Positions 24,201 to 27,757 of a stretch of DNA of 28,215 bases are shown piece by piece. The notes under the pieces were generated by a model. It did no database searches. It was given only the letters and a program-made list of their open reading frames with translations, and was not told the origin of the DNA. The position numbers were made by a program, and so were the translations under genes. The number at the start of each line of letters is the position of its first letter. The first letter of the stretch is position 1. This DNA comes from Phoronis ovalis (taxonomy: Eukaryota; Phoronida; Phoronidae), in assembly GCA_028565635.1 (NCBI GenBank), contig JAOXYB010024068.1, forward strand, positions 4,362 to 32,576, written 5' to 3'.

Positions 24201-27200
24201 CTTTATTAAGTTGTCTCATTTCTTCTTTTAAGAAAATAGTATTGTCACTATCTTGAACTTTGCCTTCCCACTGTTTCCGTTCAGACTTTAATAGTAACAA
24301 AGAATGGAACAAATTGGTTGATTGAGGTATAAGTAGCACAATGATTTCTTGCTTAAACATATTTTGAACTAGTTTTTATTTCTAATCATGTGGTGCTTTA
24401 ACATATAACACCAGACCTTTCTCAAATTACACAACTCACAAACTGACAGTTTAGACCAACAAAACTGTCACCATGTACTCTAAAACTAATCATTACCTCA
24501 GTTAATTACCACACATGCCTGTCAAATTCTGTGATAATCTACAGATGGTAGTACAGCATATTGGATTGAACTTTCAAGTTATGTTGATAACCAATTAAAA
24601 CTTTTATGATAAACATTCGTATATATTAAATGTATTAAATACCTCGAGCTGTTCCTCATATTTTTGTATGACTTTTGCATTTCCACTTGCAGCAGTTTTT
24701 AAAGCTTCATGCAGTTGTCTGTTTTCATGTTCAAGCTGACTATGAGTTCCCTGTGATAATAATATGGGGTCATTATACGGCTACAAGAACAAACATCCTT
24801 ATCAAATTTTCCAAGCTCTTGAGCCAACAGTATTTTTGTTATATTGTTGTAAAATGTTGTTTTAAGTGGTGTATTTTATGCCTTGATTATTTTCTAGTAT
24901 TAGACCACACTCAGTCTAGTGTCGATATTTGTTATTTTGAAGTTACAGAAATAACAATAAACAAAGCTAGAAATTGATTTTCATGTCACTTAGAAATAAA
25001 CTCTCCATTACACGTTTTCTTCCTTTTTCCTATTCTACCTACAAATAGTGAAAATACCATTTTTTTCTACTGGCACTAACATTTTAATTCTTACCCTGTG
25101 TTCTTCAAACAGGCTTTGCATAGCTTCCAGTTGTTTATTAAGCTCCACATACTGACCACTTATTTTACTCAGTTGACCAACTAGCATCTTTTTATCTTCC
25201 TCTACAGACTCAACCTGAGCAGACTTAACTTCTGAAATAACAAACAATCACAAATTTGAACAGATTGCAGTATCACATATTTTATTTTACTATTCTGAGC
25301 ATATCTTGTGTGTTCATACTTCACATACAATCACGACGCCAAAAATATTTGTACACAAAAATAACACAAAATGAACTACATTCTTTTTTAGCTATATATA
25401 AGTACAGTGCACAAACTTCAACTTCAAAGTGAGTCTGTCAGTAGATGAAATATTTTCCATCATTTTATACATTTTATAAAGGCATAATTTCTTCCTACTT
25501 GGACAAATGGTAAAGAGAATAAAATTATAGTCTGTTTCCTAACCCTGAACTACTATAGTATGATCACAAGAAGTATGTATCGCTGCTTCATAACTGCTGC
25601 CCATGCATAGAACTTACACCAATACTAACATAGTTTCACTAACCTAGTTACACATAGCTAGATTAAGTGTATCAAGGAGTGCACATTATATAAATGTTTT
25701 ATAATTTCATAATGATGCTAAACTTAGATTCTAAGATTATGATTTCATTTCTCCACCGCTGCACTCAACTGTATCTAAAATATTAGTAAATTTTCAACAT
25801 TACACAATTTTTGAACCAAGACTTTTCAAAGAAATGTCCTTCTTACCATAATTAGTGTTTATTTTTTCAATGGATTTTTCGAATTGCAACCTTAATTGTC
25901 TTTCTCTTTGCAATTCTTCTTTTGACCTCATACTTTCTCGTCGCAAAGCAGTACAGTTAGATGACAGTGCTTTAACCTGTTTAAATAATTCACATATGAA
26001 ATTGTCGGTGATGAACAGTGTTACTTTTAACTTATGTACTACTTTACGTAGTTAGTGCTGAAATAGTGTTCATACATATTTGTTTAACAATATAACTAAA
26101 CATTTTGTACACAGTTTTTATAGCAATTATTAGCTTTCCAATTCAACTAGAAACAGCATTAACAAGACATGTATTCTTCATCCAACATATGAAACCTTGT
26201 CTTATCATGACTGGAACCATATATACAGGTATGTTAGTAACTTAATTATAAGCACTTGCCTTCAAATAAAACAAATATGTGAACAATGGCTGAAACACAA
26301 GCAAATATGTAAAAATCATTTTTGATGTCTGATTTGGTTTCATTGTATTTATGTGCATACCTCTTCTCTTTCAGACTCCACGATAGCTTCCATATCTTTA
26401 ATCCTGCTCAACAATGAATTATGAGAGTCTTCTAAACTAGCTCGGAGATTAGTTTCTCTAGCTAGTTCCTCTCTTAGCTCGCTTACTCTTCGAGATAACT
26501 TGTGCTTGGCAGCAGTTAGATCATCCATTTTACTTCCTTCATCAGCCTTAAAAACAAACTTATTTGTAACAACTTGAGAATGCCAACAACTAGCCTCTCC
26601 ACATAGATTTAGTGAATCAGCTGAAAGTTACTTACCAGTTACTGCAACAAATTAATTTCGTTCTAGTTCTAGTTCTAACAATCAATTTTAGCCAACAATT
26701 GATATTAAAAATTCCCTTCATAATATTAGAGTGTGCTACTTGATCATACCTTATTACTTGTAGCTATTTCTAGTGCATGTTGAATCCTTCTAACTTGATC
26801 TTCAGCAGCATTTCTATTCTGTATCGCCTCCTTCAGTTCTTTGTTAGTCCTTACTAACTCGCGTGTCAGTTTCTGTTTATCTCTTTCAAAGGAATCCTTA
26901 GCATGAGCAAGCTTCTCATTGGCAGACATACTATCCTTTTTATGTAACTCTGCTTGAGCTTGTAAATTCACCATGTTTAATTTTAAAGTCTGGAGAATAC
27001 TTTCCGTTTTGCATACTCTTGAGACTAGATTTTCATAATTTCTCTGTAATGTTGCGGTATCAGCAAATCTTGGATGATATGGAGATATGATACTTTGTGC
27101 ACCAATTTCAGGAGATTTTCCTTCAGGTCTAAATCCTGTAAAAATAAATATTACAAATTTAATAATAGAATAGTGAGATTACTGATAATTATTGATTATA

Positions 27201-27677
27201 ATTAATGACTGATTATAAAGTACCTGGTACAGACTCAGTCAAGACATTGGTTTAGTCTGAGACAATTATACAATGTATACAATGTATAGTTATATCAGTC
27301 TCAGGTTCACTTGACTATGGAAGAGCCTGCATAACTGTCAAATTTATTAAAATGACTATGAAACAATTCGTGGTTCTATCCTCGAGGCATAATATACACT
27401 TACACTGAACCTGAATGATCATGGCATGCGACATTAATCAACACAGTCATACAATGGGTAACTTATGTGCATCTTATGCTGACAAAACAGCGCAACATTG
27501 ACATCAGGAAATAAATATGTATGATGCAAGTTATAAGATACCTAAATCTGCAAGCTGTTGCACAAGGCTCTTAGTGTCTCCCTCAGCAGCCTGTAGTCTT
27601 CGCTGTAGCAATTCCATTGTTATGTGGGCTGGAGAATCTCCATCTGGCCGTGAAGGTGGAATGACTGGCTTTTCCAT
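56..27677 (-). CDS. CCDC150: CCDC150-like coiled-coil protein, 18 coding exons, 3' end beyond window
   Basis: Long coiled-coil protein, probably structural; the molecular role of the CCDC150 family is poorly known. I joined 18 exons (27542-27677 down to 56-217), all with AG acceptors and GT donors and with matching phase, giving 2904 nt (968 codons) before the left edge. Human CCDC150 is about 1100 aa, so roughly the last tenth is missing. Recognition rests on two regions recalled from the family: an N-terminal stretch with NYENLVSRVCKTESILQTLK and a central stretch with QKNKLAYDNGRLQTKLEQL. Almost all residues fall in heptad-like charged helix. The start ATG (27675-27677) has an in-frame TAA just upstream. 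Introns other than 7, 9 and 10 are 180-615 bp (17: 218-675; 15: 1120-1734; 14: 1862-2196; 13: 2367-2688; 11: 3216-3750; 6: 24286-24642; 5: 24751-25094; 4: 25232-25846; 3: 25977-26360; 1: 27136-27541) and hold nothing I can recognise. Intron 9 (5444-22660) contains a nest of opposite-strand TRIM genes. Confidence 0.85.
676..744 (-). CDS. CCDC150: CCDC150 coding exon 17
   Basis: 69 nt, 23 codons, phase 0: GINREVEELDRVKQEYVKKN then AEQ. Acceptor TAATTTTGTAG, donor GTATTA. It was found by splice sites and frame; it is too short for length-based detection. Confidence 0.72.
925..1119 (-). CDS. CCDC150: CCDC150 coding exon 16
   Basis: 195 nt, 65 codons, phase 0. Starts VKRQHDNLLAKNGDLSRANS and ends EQEQNLQRMK. 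Acceptor TTGCATCACAG, donor GTTAAA (moderate). Dense coiled coil. Confidence 0.8.
1735..1861 (-). CDS. CCDC150: CCDC150 coding exon 15
   Basis: 127 nt. The first base completes Arg. Then DLEYNSMKEDLCLTEEKLEM to NNKEVAE, phase 0. The acceptor is good (ATTTCATAG) but the donor GTCACT is weak. Reading on into the intron gives 14 more codons and a TGA overlapping an AATAAA, so a short isoform could end here. The exon is kept as internal because the next exon joins in frame. Confidence 0.65.
2197..2366 (-). CDS. CCDC150: CCDC150 coding exon 14 (duplicated exon unit B)
   Basis: 170 nt, same length and phase as exon 12. Starts VEPLREALEQCKCDNSHIAA and ends LVQLREN(R). Acceptor GCGATTAAAG, donor GTGTGT. 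Confidence 0.8.
2689..2782 (-). CDS. CCDC150: CCDC150 coding exon 13
   Basis: 94 nt. The first base completes Arg. Then QQTEHAMRKMNKEVELLQNK to LEASE, phase 0. Acceptor TTTGTTTAG, donor GTAAGT. It is short but has strong splice sites on both sides. Confidence 0.78.
3046..3215 (-). CDS. CCDC150: CCDC150 coding exon 12 (duplicated exon unit A)
   Basis: 170 nt, 56 codons plus two bases. Starts IQTLQQSLTDSKDDNKKVAG and ends ISQLKHE(R). It aligns without gaps to exon 14, which has the same length and phase, at about 21 of 57 residues. Acceptor TATTTGCAG, donor GTAATT. Confidence 0.82.
3751..3942 (-). CDS. CCDC150: CCDC150 coding exon 11
   Basis: 192 nt, 64 codons, phase 0. Starts TQGEMSAYKINIQRLENQVK and ends EEREKQR. 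Acceptor TTGATTTCAG, donor GTAGGA. Coiled coil. Confidence 0.82.
3943..5251. repeat. Intron 10 with diverged ~130-140 bp tandem units
   Basis: No coding exon is seen. Three related blocks begin near 4200, 4341 and 4471. Each reads roughly GATAACTC, then ACTACTGGACC-like, then TTCAACAAAACTT, then GATGGAAATTTG-like. They look like old, diverged tandem copies of one repeat of about 130-140 bp. The 5027-5095 part holds a dispersed repeat listed separately. Confidence 0.5.
5027..5095 (+). repeat. Dispersed repeat copy 1 (shared with 8701 and 18784)
   Basis: CTGTTGAAGATTATAAAAGC followed by TTACAATTTTTCTGTAAA recurs near 8701-8770 and, more diverged, near 18784-18840. The left edge (CTGTTGAAG) coincides in the first two copies, so it may be the true end of an element. 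Family unknown. Confidence 0.5.
5252..5443 (-). CDS. CCDC150: CCDC150 coding exon 10
   Basis: 192 nt, 64 codons, phase 0. Starts ATQQHIDKAMADMLEQKNKL and contains NKLAYDNGRLQTKLEQL, followed by LRKLNASLESKYAK. It closely matches the human segment with [20 protein letters not shown], so this is the strongest single identifier of the gene. Acceptor TTGTACTTTAG, donor GTAAAA. Confidence 0.88.
5969..7939 (+). CDS. TRIM-NHL protein 1 (RING, B-box2, coiled coil, filamin, NHL), 656 aa
   Basis: Probable cytoplasmic RING E3 ubiquitin ligase with the domain order of the TRIM2/TRIM3/TRIM71 class. RING: C13, C16, C32, H34, C37, C40, C53, C56, a complete C3HC4 set. A single B-box2 follows: C91, H94, C102, C105, C110, C113, H118, H124; there is no B-box1. 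Coiled coil about 130-285. Filamin-like Ig fold about 305-383 (FLPTRLGNYYCKI, GGEFTIKP). NHL beta-propeller 386-656, with blades such as NIYVSDLNNHCLKMFD and DDILVMDKGNKRIQVFD. It is a single coding exon on the strand opposite CCDC150, inside its intron 9. The start is the homologous MAEA ATG; an AG acceptor 36 bp upstream suggests a spliced 5' leader. It is the most diverged of the three intact copies. Substrate unknown; which TRIM-NHL subfamily it belongs to is not decided. Confidence 0.9.
   Translation: MAEAVKRSRLSNCGICMEPYNSSDHQAKMLPCYHSMCINCLKTLAENNDIFNCPECRKDIQVPEGGLVSFPSNIYVEDYVKLHHRCKQHECEKHQQMFVLFCKSCNKCVCHLCILHAHNSSSEHVFEDLQVCAFLIKDELTKTHESIDDVRKYSAQQTEETNEIIQKINGKMSLVIALTNGVFDQIQKDIQTKHQGKHNDTIRELLEQANRRKEDLKELHIRSSNMCDTLQQLLLEDDMALVDRTTGTEQKETVKQIVQQYKKNSEKSINENFETDYELCLEEIVSSIQHQLSDLSVLPYIKHVNTNSIIQGLESWFTIELADSAPLDVQIQHDDLGIINTSVRHLSNKKIEITFLPTRLGNYYCKITSNYKSVLGGEFTIKPQLNKPVTVIGQHGKDKDQFHSPISLVLDKQKNIYVSDLNNHCLKMFDILGKFVNNFTYKGKIPRILAFNEKCEKIISSTWLRKNQGPSTNKLVVYDMDTGDISHFSIKDMRSVSGLAINSKDELVLCDDEINAVCLCNPNLNSNPVIKMIQNQGSGPSQFETPWAVKVGPNDDILVMDKGNKRIQVFDAKLVHLLRIISLDVNDAKYFNLSPSQQIFVSDCGSRSVLVYTYEGKFVTRFEEVGTFPLDIAVIDEHFFVCVDRDKHCINKFRYK
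7940..8035 (+). other. 3' untranslated region of TRIM-NHL 1
   Basis: Shares a short block (GGTAGTCTGAAACTG) with the 3' flanks of the two other intact copies. An ATTAAA polyadenylation-like hexamer (8030-8035) lies directly before an inverted-repeat element, which may have displaced older 3' flank. Confidence 0.4.
8036..8685. mobile_element. 650-bp inverted-repeat element (MITE-like)
   Basis: The left end TATTTTCTCAAATAATCGCC and the right end, read on the opposite strand, TATTTTCTCTGATAATTGCC form imperfect terminal inverted repeats. Internally, ATTATTAGAGAGG-type motifs recur near both ends (about 8110 and 8584), and a run of G lies at about 8083-8090. There is no transposase ORF, so it is non-autonomous. 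Target duplication not resolved. Confidence 0.5.
8701..8770 (+). repeat. Dispersed repeat copy 2
   Basis: Same sequence as 5027-5095 (CTGTTGAAGATTATAAAAGC, then ACAATTTTTCTGTAAA), here immediately right of the inverted-repeat element that follows TRIM-NHL 1. Confidence 0.5.
8771..11190. other. Intronic/intergenic stretch, no gene recognised
   Basis: AT-rich sequence between TRIM-NHL 1 and the first pseudogene. The short ORFs (for example 9694-9915) carry no recognisable domain and no splice context. A relatively GC-richer island sits at about 9700-9960. I see no TRIM remnant here. Confidence 0.5.
11195..11779 (+). pseudogene. Possible decayed retrotransposon ORF1-like remnant
   Basis: Broken coding-like blocks on the plus strand. 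11195-11335 reads as a helix with LTKEINDIRKSQESLSNDIA. About 11490-11560 reads with frameshifts around SPIIISFSES. 11660-11779 includes TTKLVADTLFVNSKIYTVDK. A coiled coil, then a nucleic-acid-binding-like strand, then a KLVADxLFVN-like tail would fit ORF1 of a non-LTR retrotransposon with many stops. Resemblance is from memory and weak; no reverse transcriptase is seen. Confidence 0.25.
11780..12390. other. 5' flank of the TRIM pseudogene at 12440, no gene seen
   Basis: AT-rich stretch between the putative retrotransposon remnant and pseudogene 1. The far right end carries the splice-acceptor-like CTGTTGCAG (AG 12396-12397) that matches the leader acceptors of the intact TRIM copies. Nothing else recognised. 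Confidence 0.4.
12440..12755 (+). pseudogene. TRIM-NHL pseudogene 1: RING retained, stop codon, truncated in B-box2
   Basis: Starts MAEAADTNRLSNCGIC and keeps all eight zinc ligands of the C3HC4 RING (LPCFHSMCINC, NCPEC). A TAG at 12698-12700 interrupts it where intact copies read KYKLCEDH. Homology resumes past the stop (LCEDHQQSFVLLCKSCNN) and ends abruptly near 12755, so coiled coil, filamin and NHL are gone. A splice acceptor lies 43 bp upstream, as in the intact copies. If transcribed, it would give an 86-aa RING-only protein (89 aa from an upstream in-frame ATG at 12431). I rate it a pseudogene, but a dominant-negative-type small RING protein is possible. Confidence 0.8.
12934..13070 (+). 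mobile_element. Partial copy of the inverted-repeat element found at 23367-23804
   Basis: AGTCTGAATAAATCCACC, then TTAGTGTTCTGTACCTTCTC and TGTCTGGGCTT, match the left arm of the element in CCDC150 intron 7, and similarity continues to about 13048. An 11-bp inverse of TGTCTGGGCTT appears at about 13058-13068, so this may be a shortened, internally deleted copy. Confidence 0.5.
14166..14336 (+). repeat. Three tandem copies of a 57-bp unit
   Basis: Units start at 14166, 14223 and 14280, each GTAATTAATGTTT then GACTGATGTCAGTC then CTCCCAATCYGGCTGG. Copies differ at only a couple of positions, so amplification is recent. Each contains the inverted repeat GACTGA-TG-TCAGTC. Confidence 0.92.
14347..14371. 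other. Small hairpin TAGGTGA...TCACCTA
   Basis: A 7-bp perfect stem with an 11-nt loop, just after the 57-bp repeats. The same TAGGTGACAC also occurs at 13581-13590 on the other side of the element core, so it is probably structural to the element. Confidence 0.5.
14761..15029. other. Stretch between foldback element and TRIM-NHL 2 leader, nothing recognised
   Basis: AT-rich, no open frame of note and no repeat recognised elsewhere in the window. Confidence 0.4.
15030..15275 (+). promoter_or_regulatory. Conserved 5' flank of TRIM-NHL 2 with splice acceptor
   Basis: Co-linear with 19900-20145 upstream of TRIM-NHL 3: TGCTGAAAACC; TGTATCATATGACAGTCATG versus TGTATCACATGACAACCACA; GCAGTCTAGGTCA versus GCAGTCTATGTCA; GCAGGTGATG. 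It ends in CACTATTTCAG (AG 15259-15260), a good acceptor. It is probably the end of a 5' UTR intron; promoter elements may lie in it. The function is inferred from conservation between paralogs only. Confidence 0.45.
15276..17252 (+). CDS. TRIM-NHL protein 2 (RING, B-box2, coiled coil, filamin, NHL), 658 aa
   Basis: Same family and predicted RING E3 ligase role as the copy at 5969, but closer to the copy at 20146. RING ligands: C15, C18, C34, H36, C39, C42, C55, C58. B-box2: C91, H94, C102, C105, C110, C113, H118, H121. Coiled coil roughly 130-285. Filamin-like domain about 300-385 (FLPSRMGIYFCKI, VVGGEFPISP). The NHL propeller runs to the C-terminal KKFRYK, including ILVMDTGNNRIQVFD. Two ATGs are possible: 15276 and, two codons on, 15282, which matches the MAEA start of the paralogs and is the likelier ancestral start. 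AATAAA signals at 17364-17369 and 17386-17391 give a plausible poly(A) site. It is intact, with no frameshift, and lies opposite to CCDC150. Confidence 0.9.
   Translation: MNMAEAGETSRLSNCSICMELYDNIDHKAKILPCYHSMCKSCLTTLAGKNLKFNCPECRKVIQIHKEGLDSFPSNIYVEDYIKSHHKYKLCEDHQQVFVLYCITCNKCVCLPCITQTHNRHEFQDLGVCASLVKVEITKNHESVDNIRKTSVQQLEETSEIIQMINCKTSFVTALTNGVFNQIEKEIHTKHQGKHNKKITELLHRAKAKKEYLHELHTSSSKMCDTLKQILLKDEVGMILDSTDTQHKGKVQTIFKKCTEISEKSIHETDEADYELCLENVISHIQQKLLDLSQVPYIKNGTTKSIIQGLESSFTFELSDSAPIEVEINHEEIGPVPISVNKLSDKKYVVTFLPSRMGIYFCKISSNSKLVVGGEFPISPQVNKPVLVIGKGENGLGQLKQPISLVLDNDKNIYVSDTSNCHTQMFDKYGKHMCHLLYESNIFEKIKPRIIAFNKKQQIVSSMTKELLGVENPTNEIVFHDMTDGKRSQVRLKLVRSVAGIAINSKGELVLSDDKSHAVCLCNPNLTDNPVIKMIQKHGSEPGQFKTPWAVKVGPNDDILVMDTGNNRIQVFDASLLQTIRVIPFQVKQPRYFSISPSHQIFVSDYSNKSILIYTYEGALVTRFEDIGTTPLDIAVIDEHFFVCIDQDEQCIKKFRYK
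17253..17944 (+). other. 3' UTR and downstream flank of TRIM-NHL 2
   Basis: The first about 200 bp are co-linear with the 3' flank of TRIM-NHL 3 (ATTTTATGTAAGATT; GGTAATCTGAAACTG; ATTCTGTAAAG; TGTTTTAGTTAA), so the duplicated block extends well past the stop codon. AATAAA hexamers lie at 17364 and 17386. A GC-richer patch with TCCCAGA/TCTGGGA-like inverse halves lies at about 17715-17770. Nothing else recognised. Confidence 0.5.
17945..18541. mobile_element. 597-bp TA-flanked MITE with 18-bp terminal inverted repeats
   Basis: The left end AAGTCGCACTCATACCAG (17945-17962) and the right end, reverse-complemented, AAGCTGCACTCATACCAG (18524-18541) differ at two positions. TA lies directly outside each end (17943-17944 and 18542-18543), as expected for a Tc1/mariner-type target duplication. 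An inner inverse pair TAGGCGGTTA / TAACCGCCTTA occurs at about 18175 and 18326. An internal 95-codon open frame has no recognisable domain. Non-autonomous. Confidence 0.75.
18543..18680 (+). pseudogene. TRIM-NHL pseudogene 2: start fused to C-terminal end, middle deleted
   Basis: The first about 37 bp (GAAGCATCAAACATAGACAG, then GCTATCTCATTGTG) match the beginning of the TRIM ORFs (DxxRLSNC). They are followed directly by about 90 bp matching the last 30 codons of TRIM-NHL 1 (PLDIAVIDEHF, then KHCINKFRY in a shifted frame). About 1.8 kb of gene is missing. The tail is nearest to TRIM-NHL 1 (CAAGCACTGTATCAATAAAT is identical). A MITE sits directly before the remnant. The head match is short and less certain than the tail. 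Confidence 0.7.
18691..18775 (+). repeat. Short tandem repeat, ~30-bp unit, three copies
   Basis: TTCCTTTTTCCTTATT followed by GATCGAAAT occurs at 18691 and 18721 (30-bp shift). A third, degraded copy lies at about 18750 (TTGCTTTTTCCTTT). It lies just after the TRIM remnant. Confidence 0.75.
18784..18845 (+). repeat. Dispersed repeat copy 3 (diverged)
   Basis: TGTTGAACATTATAAAAGCT, then GTAAAATATTACA, resembles copies at 5027 and 8701. Two of the three copies lie a short way downstream of TRIM-NHL 1-like 3' ends, so this may be part of the duplicated flank rather than independent insertions. Confidence 0.4.
18846..19467. other. Stretch between TRIM remnants, nothing recognised
   Basis: AT-rich sequence with homopolymer runs (poly-A near 19340). 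Short open frames here lack recognisable features. Confidence 0.4.
19468..19518 (+). pseudogene. TRIM-NHL pseudogene 3, fragment a (coiled-coil/filamin junction)
   Basis: CTATCCCAAACTGCATATAA through ACAAGGTTTAGAATCCTG aligns, with small deletions, to the segment of the intact genes encoding LSxxPYIKN...IIQGLES. The run AGGTTTAGAATCCTG is shared with TRIM-NHL 1 apart from one base. Too short to assign to one parent. Confidence 0.55.
19602..19733 (-). pseudogene. TRIM-NHL pseudogene 3, fragment b (first NHL blade), inverted
   Basis: On the minus strand it encodes NKPVLVIGQHENKLEKVQQL then QKNIFMLSDRCNCGIKMF. This aligns with the start of the NHL propeller (NKPVTVIGQHGKDKDQF, QKNIYVSDLNNHCLKMF) of TRIM-NHL 1. 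It is opposite in orientation to the intact genes and to fragment a only 84 bp away, so the copy was rearranged by an inversion or picked up in reverse. Confidence 0.75.
19900..20145 (+). promoter_or_regulatory. Conserved 5' flank of TRIM-NHL 3 with splice acceptor
   Basis: Co-linear with 15030-15275. It ends with ATCATTTAAACAG (AG 20116-20117), 29 bp before the ATG. It includes CACATG motifs within the conserved TGTATCACATGACA block. It is likely the end of a leader intron; no first exon could be located by eye. Confidence 0.45.
20146..22119 (+). CDS. TRIM-NHL protein 3 (RING, B-box2, coiled coil, filamin, NHL), 657 aa
   Basis: Third intact copy. RING: C13, C16, C32, H34, C37, C40, C53, C56. 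B-box2: C88, H91, C99, C102, C107, C110, H115, H118. Coiled coil about 125-285. Filamin-like domain about 300-385 (FLPSRKGNYLCKI, VVGGEFTITP). NHL propeller to the end (NIYVSD-type blade read as HIYVSDTGNYRIQILD; ILVMDSGNKRIQVFD; last residues KKFRYK). It starts at the MAEA ATG. It is closest to TRIM-NHL 2 in both the coding region and the two flanks, so these two are probably the most recent duplication. Predicted role: E3 ubiquitin ligase with a propeller for target or RNA binding. No defect seen. Confidence 0.9.
   Translation: MAEAVDTSRLSNCGICMEPYNNSDHQAKILPCYHSMCINCLKTLAGENPQFNCPECRKVIHVKKGLESFPSNIYVEDYIKTHPKYKLCEDHHKTFVLFCKHCNQCVCPMCITQTHNTHEFDDLEICASLAKVKITQNHKMVDDIRKNSGQQLEEMSEIIRMLKCKLSVTTSITNAVFDQIQKEIVQIKQYEIQNGKTQELLDQANKKEKYLQELHTSSSNMCDTLQQILLEDEVGIIVKSADTRHKENVKQILQECSKTSDSEKSGEGGHELYLENVISSMQHKLLELSQIPYIKNVITTSIIQGLESSFTFELSANEPLEAEINHKEIGEVKTSIMKLSDKKYIVTFLPSRKGNYLCKISSNTRIVVGGEFTITPQVNKPVLVIGKEGNGLGQLQQPTSLALDKDKHIYVSDTGNYRIQILDKYGKYLNHFTHKCNKYGRKRRPRGVTLNKNKEIVSSMKNQVSDQQNQVVSTNEIVIHDMIGYKSQLSINNIRSVAGVAINSKGELVLSSDEDNAVCLCNPNLTDNPIIKLIQNQGSEPGQFKEPWAVKVGPNDDILVMDSGNKRIQVFDATLLHLIRVIPLDVKLAIFFTLCPSNQILVSDCGNKCILVYTYEGALITRFEDITTYPLDIAIIDEHFFMCVDRNEHCIKKFRYK
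22120..22341 (+). other. 3' UTR/flank of TRIM-NHL 3
   Basis: Matches the 3' flank of TRIM-NHL 2 to roughly 22300 (GGTAATCTGAAACTG, ATTCTGTAAAG, TGTTTTAGTTAA). No AATAAA is seen before the minisatellite, so the poly(A) site is unclear. Confidence 0.45.
22342..22501. repeat. 16-bp minisatellite, ten perfect-length units
   Basis: Ten consecutive 16-bp units GTATAGATGTATAyAr (22342-22501), with a related partial copy just before. Variants end ACAG, ATAA, ACAA or ACAT, so unit order carries a readable pattern. The long repetitive open frames here (CIHLYLYTSI-type peptide) are by-products. Confidence 0.95.
22661..22822 (-). CDS. CCDC150: CCDC150 coding exon 9
   Basis: 162 nt, 54 codons, phase 0. 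Starts VNQAVDSMTEERTRLQTELH and ends ERMGALEQQQ. The end resembles the human QMASLELQQ region. Its donor GTATGT opens the 17.2-kb intron that carries the TRIM nest. Confidence 0.85.
23019..23196 (-). CDS. CCDC150: CCDC150 coding exon 8
   Basis: 178 nt. The first base completes an Asn codon. Then SQLQKELLGAKRTVADKDRE through DKEALLDE, phase 0 out. Acceptor TTTTAATTATAG, donor GTATGT. Coiled coil. Confidence 0.82.
23367..23804. mobile_element. 438-bp inverted-repeat element in CCDC150 intron 7
   Basis: 23367-23421 (CTGAATAAATCCATCTGTTA and on) is matched by the reverse complement of 23750-23804 at about 50 of 55 positions. A 12-bp direct repeat TTGTGTAACATG lies just outside both ends (23351-23362, 23807-23818). 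A partial second copy lies at 12934. No transposase ORF; non-autonomous. Confidence 0.75.
24025..24175. repeat. 44-bp tandem repeat array ending on a splice donor
   Basis: Full units start at 24095 and 24139 (GAATGACACACATATTATC...), with an earlier unit at 24025 and a partial one at 24054. Each full unit holds ATCTTAC, which on the minus strand is GTAAGAT. The last of these is the real exon 7 donor at 24175. Confidence 0.88.
24176..24285 (-). CDS. CCDC150: CCDC150 coding exon 7
   Basis: 110 nt, 36 codons plus two bases. Starts SERKQWEGKVQDSDNTIFLK and ends NLEQK. The donor GTAAGATT is itself the edge of a 44-bp tandem repeat array that runs into the intron (see 24025-24175). Confidence 0.8.
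24643..24750 (-). CDS. CCDC150: CCDC150 coding exon 6
   Basis: 108 nt, 36 codons, phase 0 at both ends. Starts GTHSQLEHENRQLHEALKTA and ends YEEQLE. Acceptor TTATCACAG, donor GTATTT. It is one of the shorter exons; it was identified from splice sites and frame rather than length. Confidence 0.78.
25095..25231 (-). CDS. CCDC150: CCDC150 coding exon 5
   Basis: 137 nt. It completes a Glu codon, then reads VKSAQVESVEEDKKMLVGQL to EEHR, ending in phase 0. Acceptor GTTATTTCAG, donor GTAAGA. Coiled coil. Confidence 0.82.
25847..25976 (-). CDS. CCDC150: CCDC150 coding exon 4
   Basis: 130 nt, 43 codons plus one base. Starts VKALSSNCTALRRESMRSKE and ends SIEKINTNY. Acceptor TTTAAACAG, donor GTAAGA. 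The leftover G joins AA of exon 5 to give Glu. Confidence 0.8.
26361..26546 (-). CDS. CCDC150: CCDC150 coding exon 3
   Basis: 186 nt, 62 codons, phase 0 at both ends. Starts ADEGSKMDDLTAAKHKLSRR and ends IVESEREE. Donor GTATGC, acceptor TTTTTAAG. Uninterrupted charged coiled coil. Confidence 0.82.
26750..27135 (-). CDS. CCDC150: CCDC150 coding exon 2
   Basis: The largest exon (386 nt), phase 1 in and phase 0 out. It begins GFRPEGKSPEIGAQSIISPY and includes NYENLVSRVCKTESILQTLK, the stretch that best matches the conserved N-terminal region of vertebrate CCDC150. Coiled coil runs to the end (ALEIATSNK). The donor is GTATGA. Confidence 0.85.
27542..27677 (-). CDS. CCDC150: CCDC150 coding exon 1 (N-terminus)
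   Basis: Encodes 45 codons plus one base, starting MEKPVIPPSRPDGDSPAHIT and continuing into the first helix (ELLQRRLQAAEGDTKSLVQQ). The donor GTATCT follows base 27542. A TAA lies in frame a few codons upstream of the ATG, so this is the first usable start. Exon 5' untranslated sequence probably extends to about 27757, where a pyrimidine-rich AG acceptor is seen. Confidence 0.8.
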
Positions 27678-27757
27678 TATTGATGCTTACAGCTCAGCTA
27701 GGAATGAGTATAGACTCCTTTGCCAGTTTAGTTCCTGAATCAGGTACATTTTTTAAT
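27678..27757 (-). other. CCDC150: Probable 5' UTR part of CCDC150 coding exon 1
   Basis: On the minus strand, a T-rich tract ending in AG (27758-27759) lies 80 bp upstream of the start codon. This suggests a spliced 5' untranslated exon further upstream. The segment contains an in-frame stop and no other ATG in frame. The alternative is that transcription simply begins upstream without an intron. Confidence 0.4.

Noticed and set aside
27517-27738. Plus-strand open frame
   Set aside because: It is the antisense of CCDC150 coding exon 1, whose own frame, start and donor are well supported.
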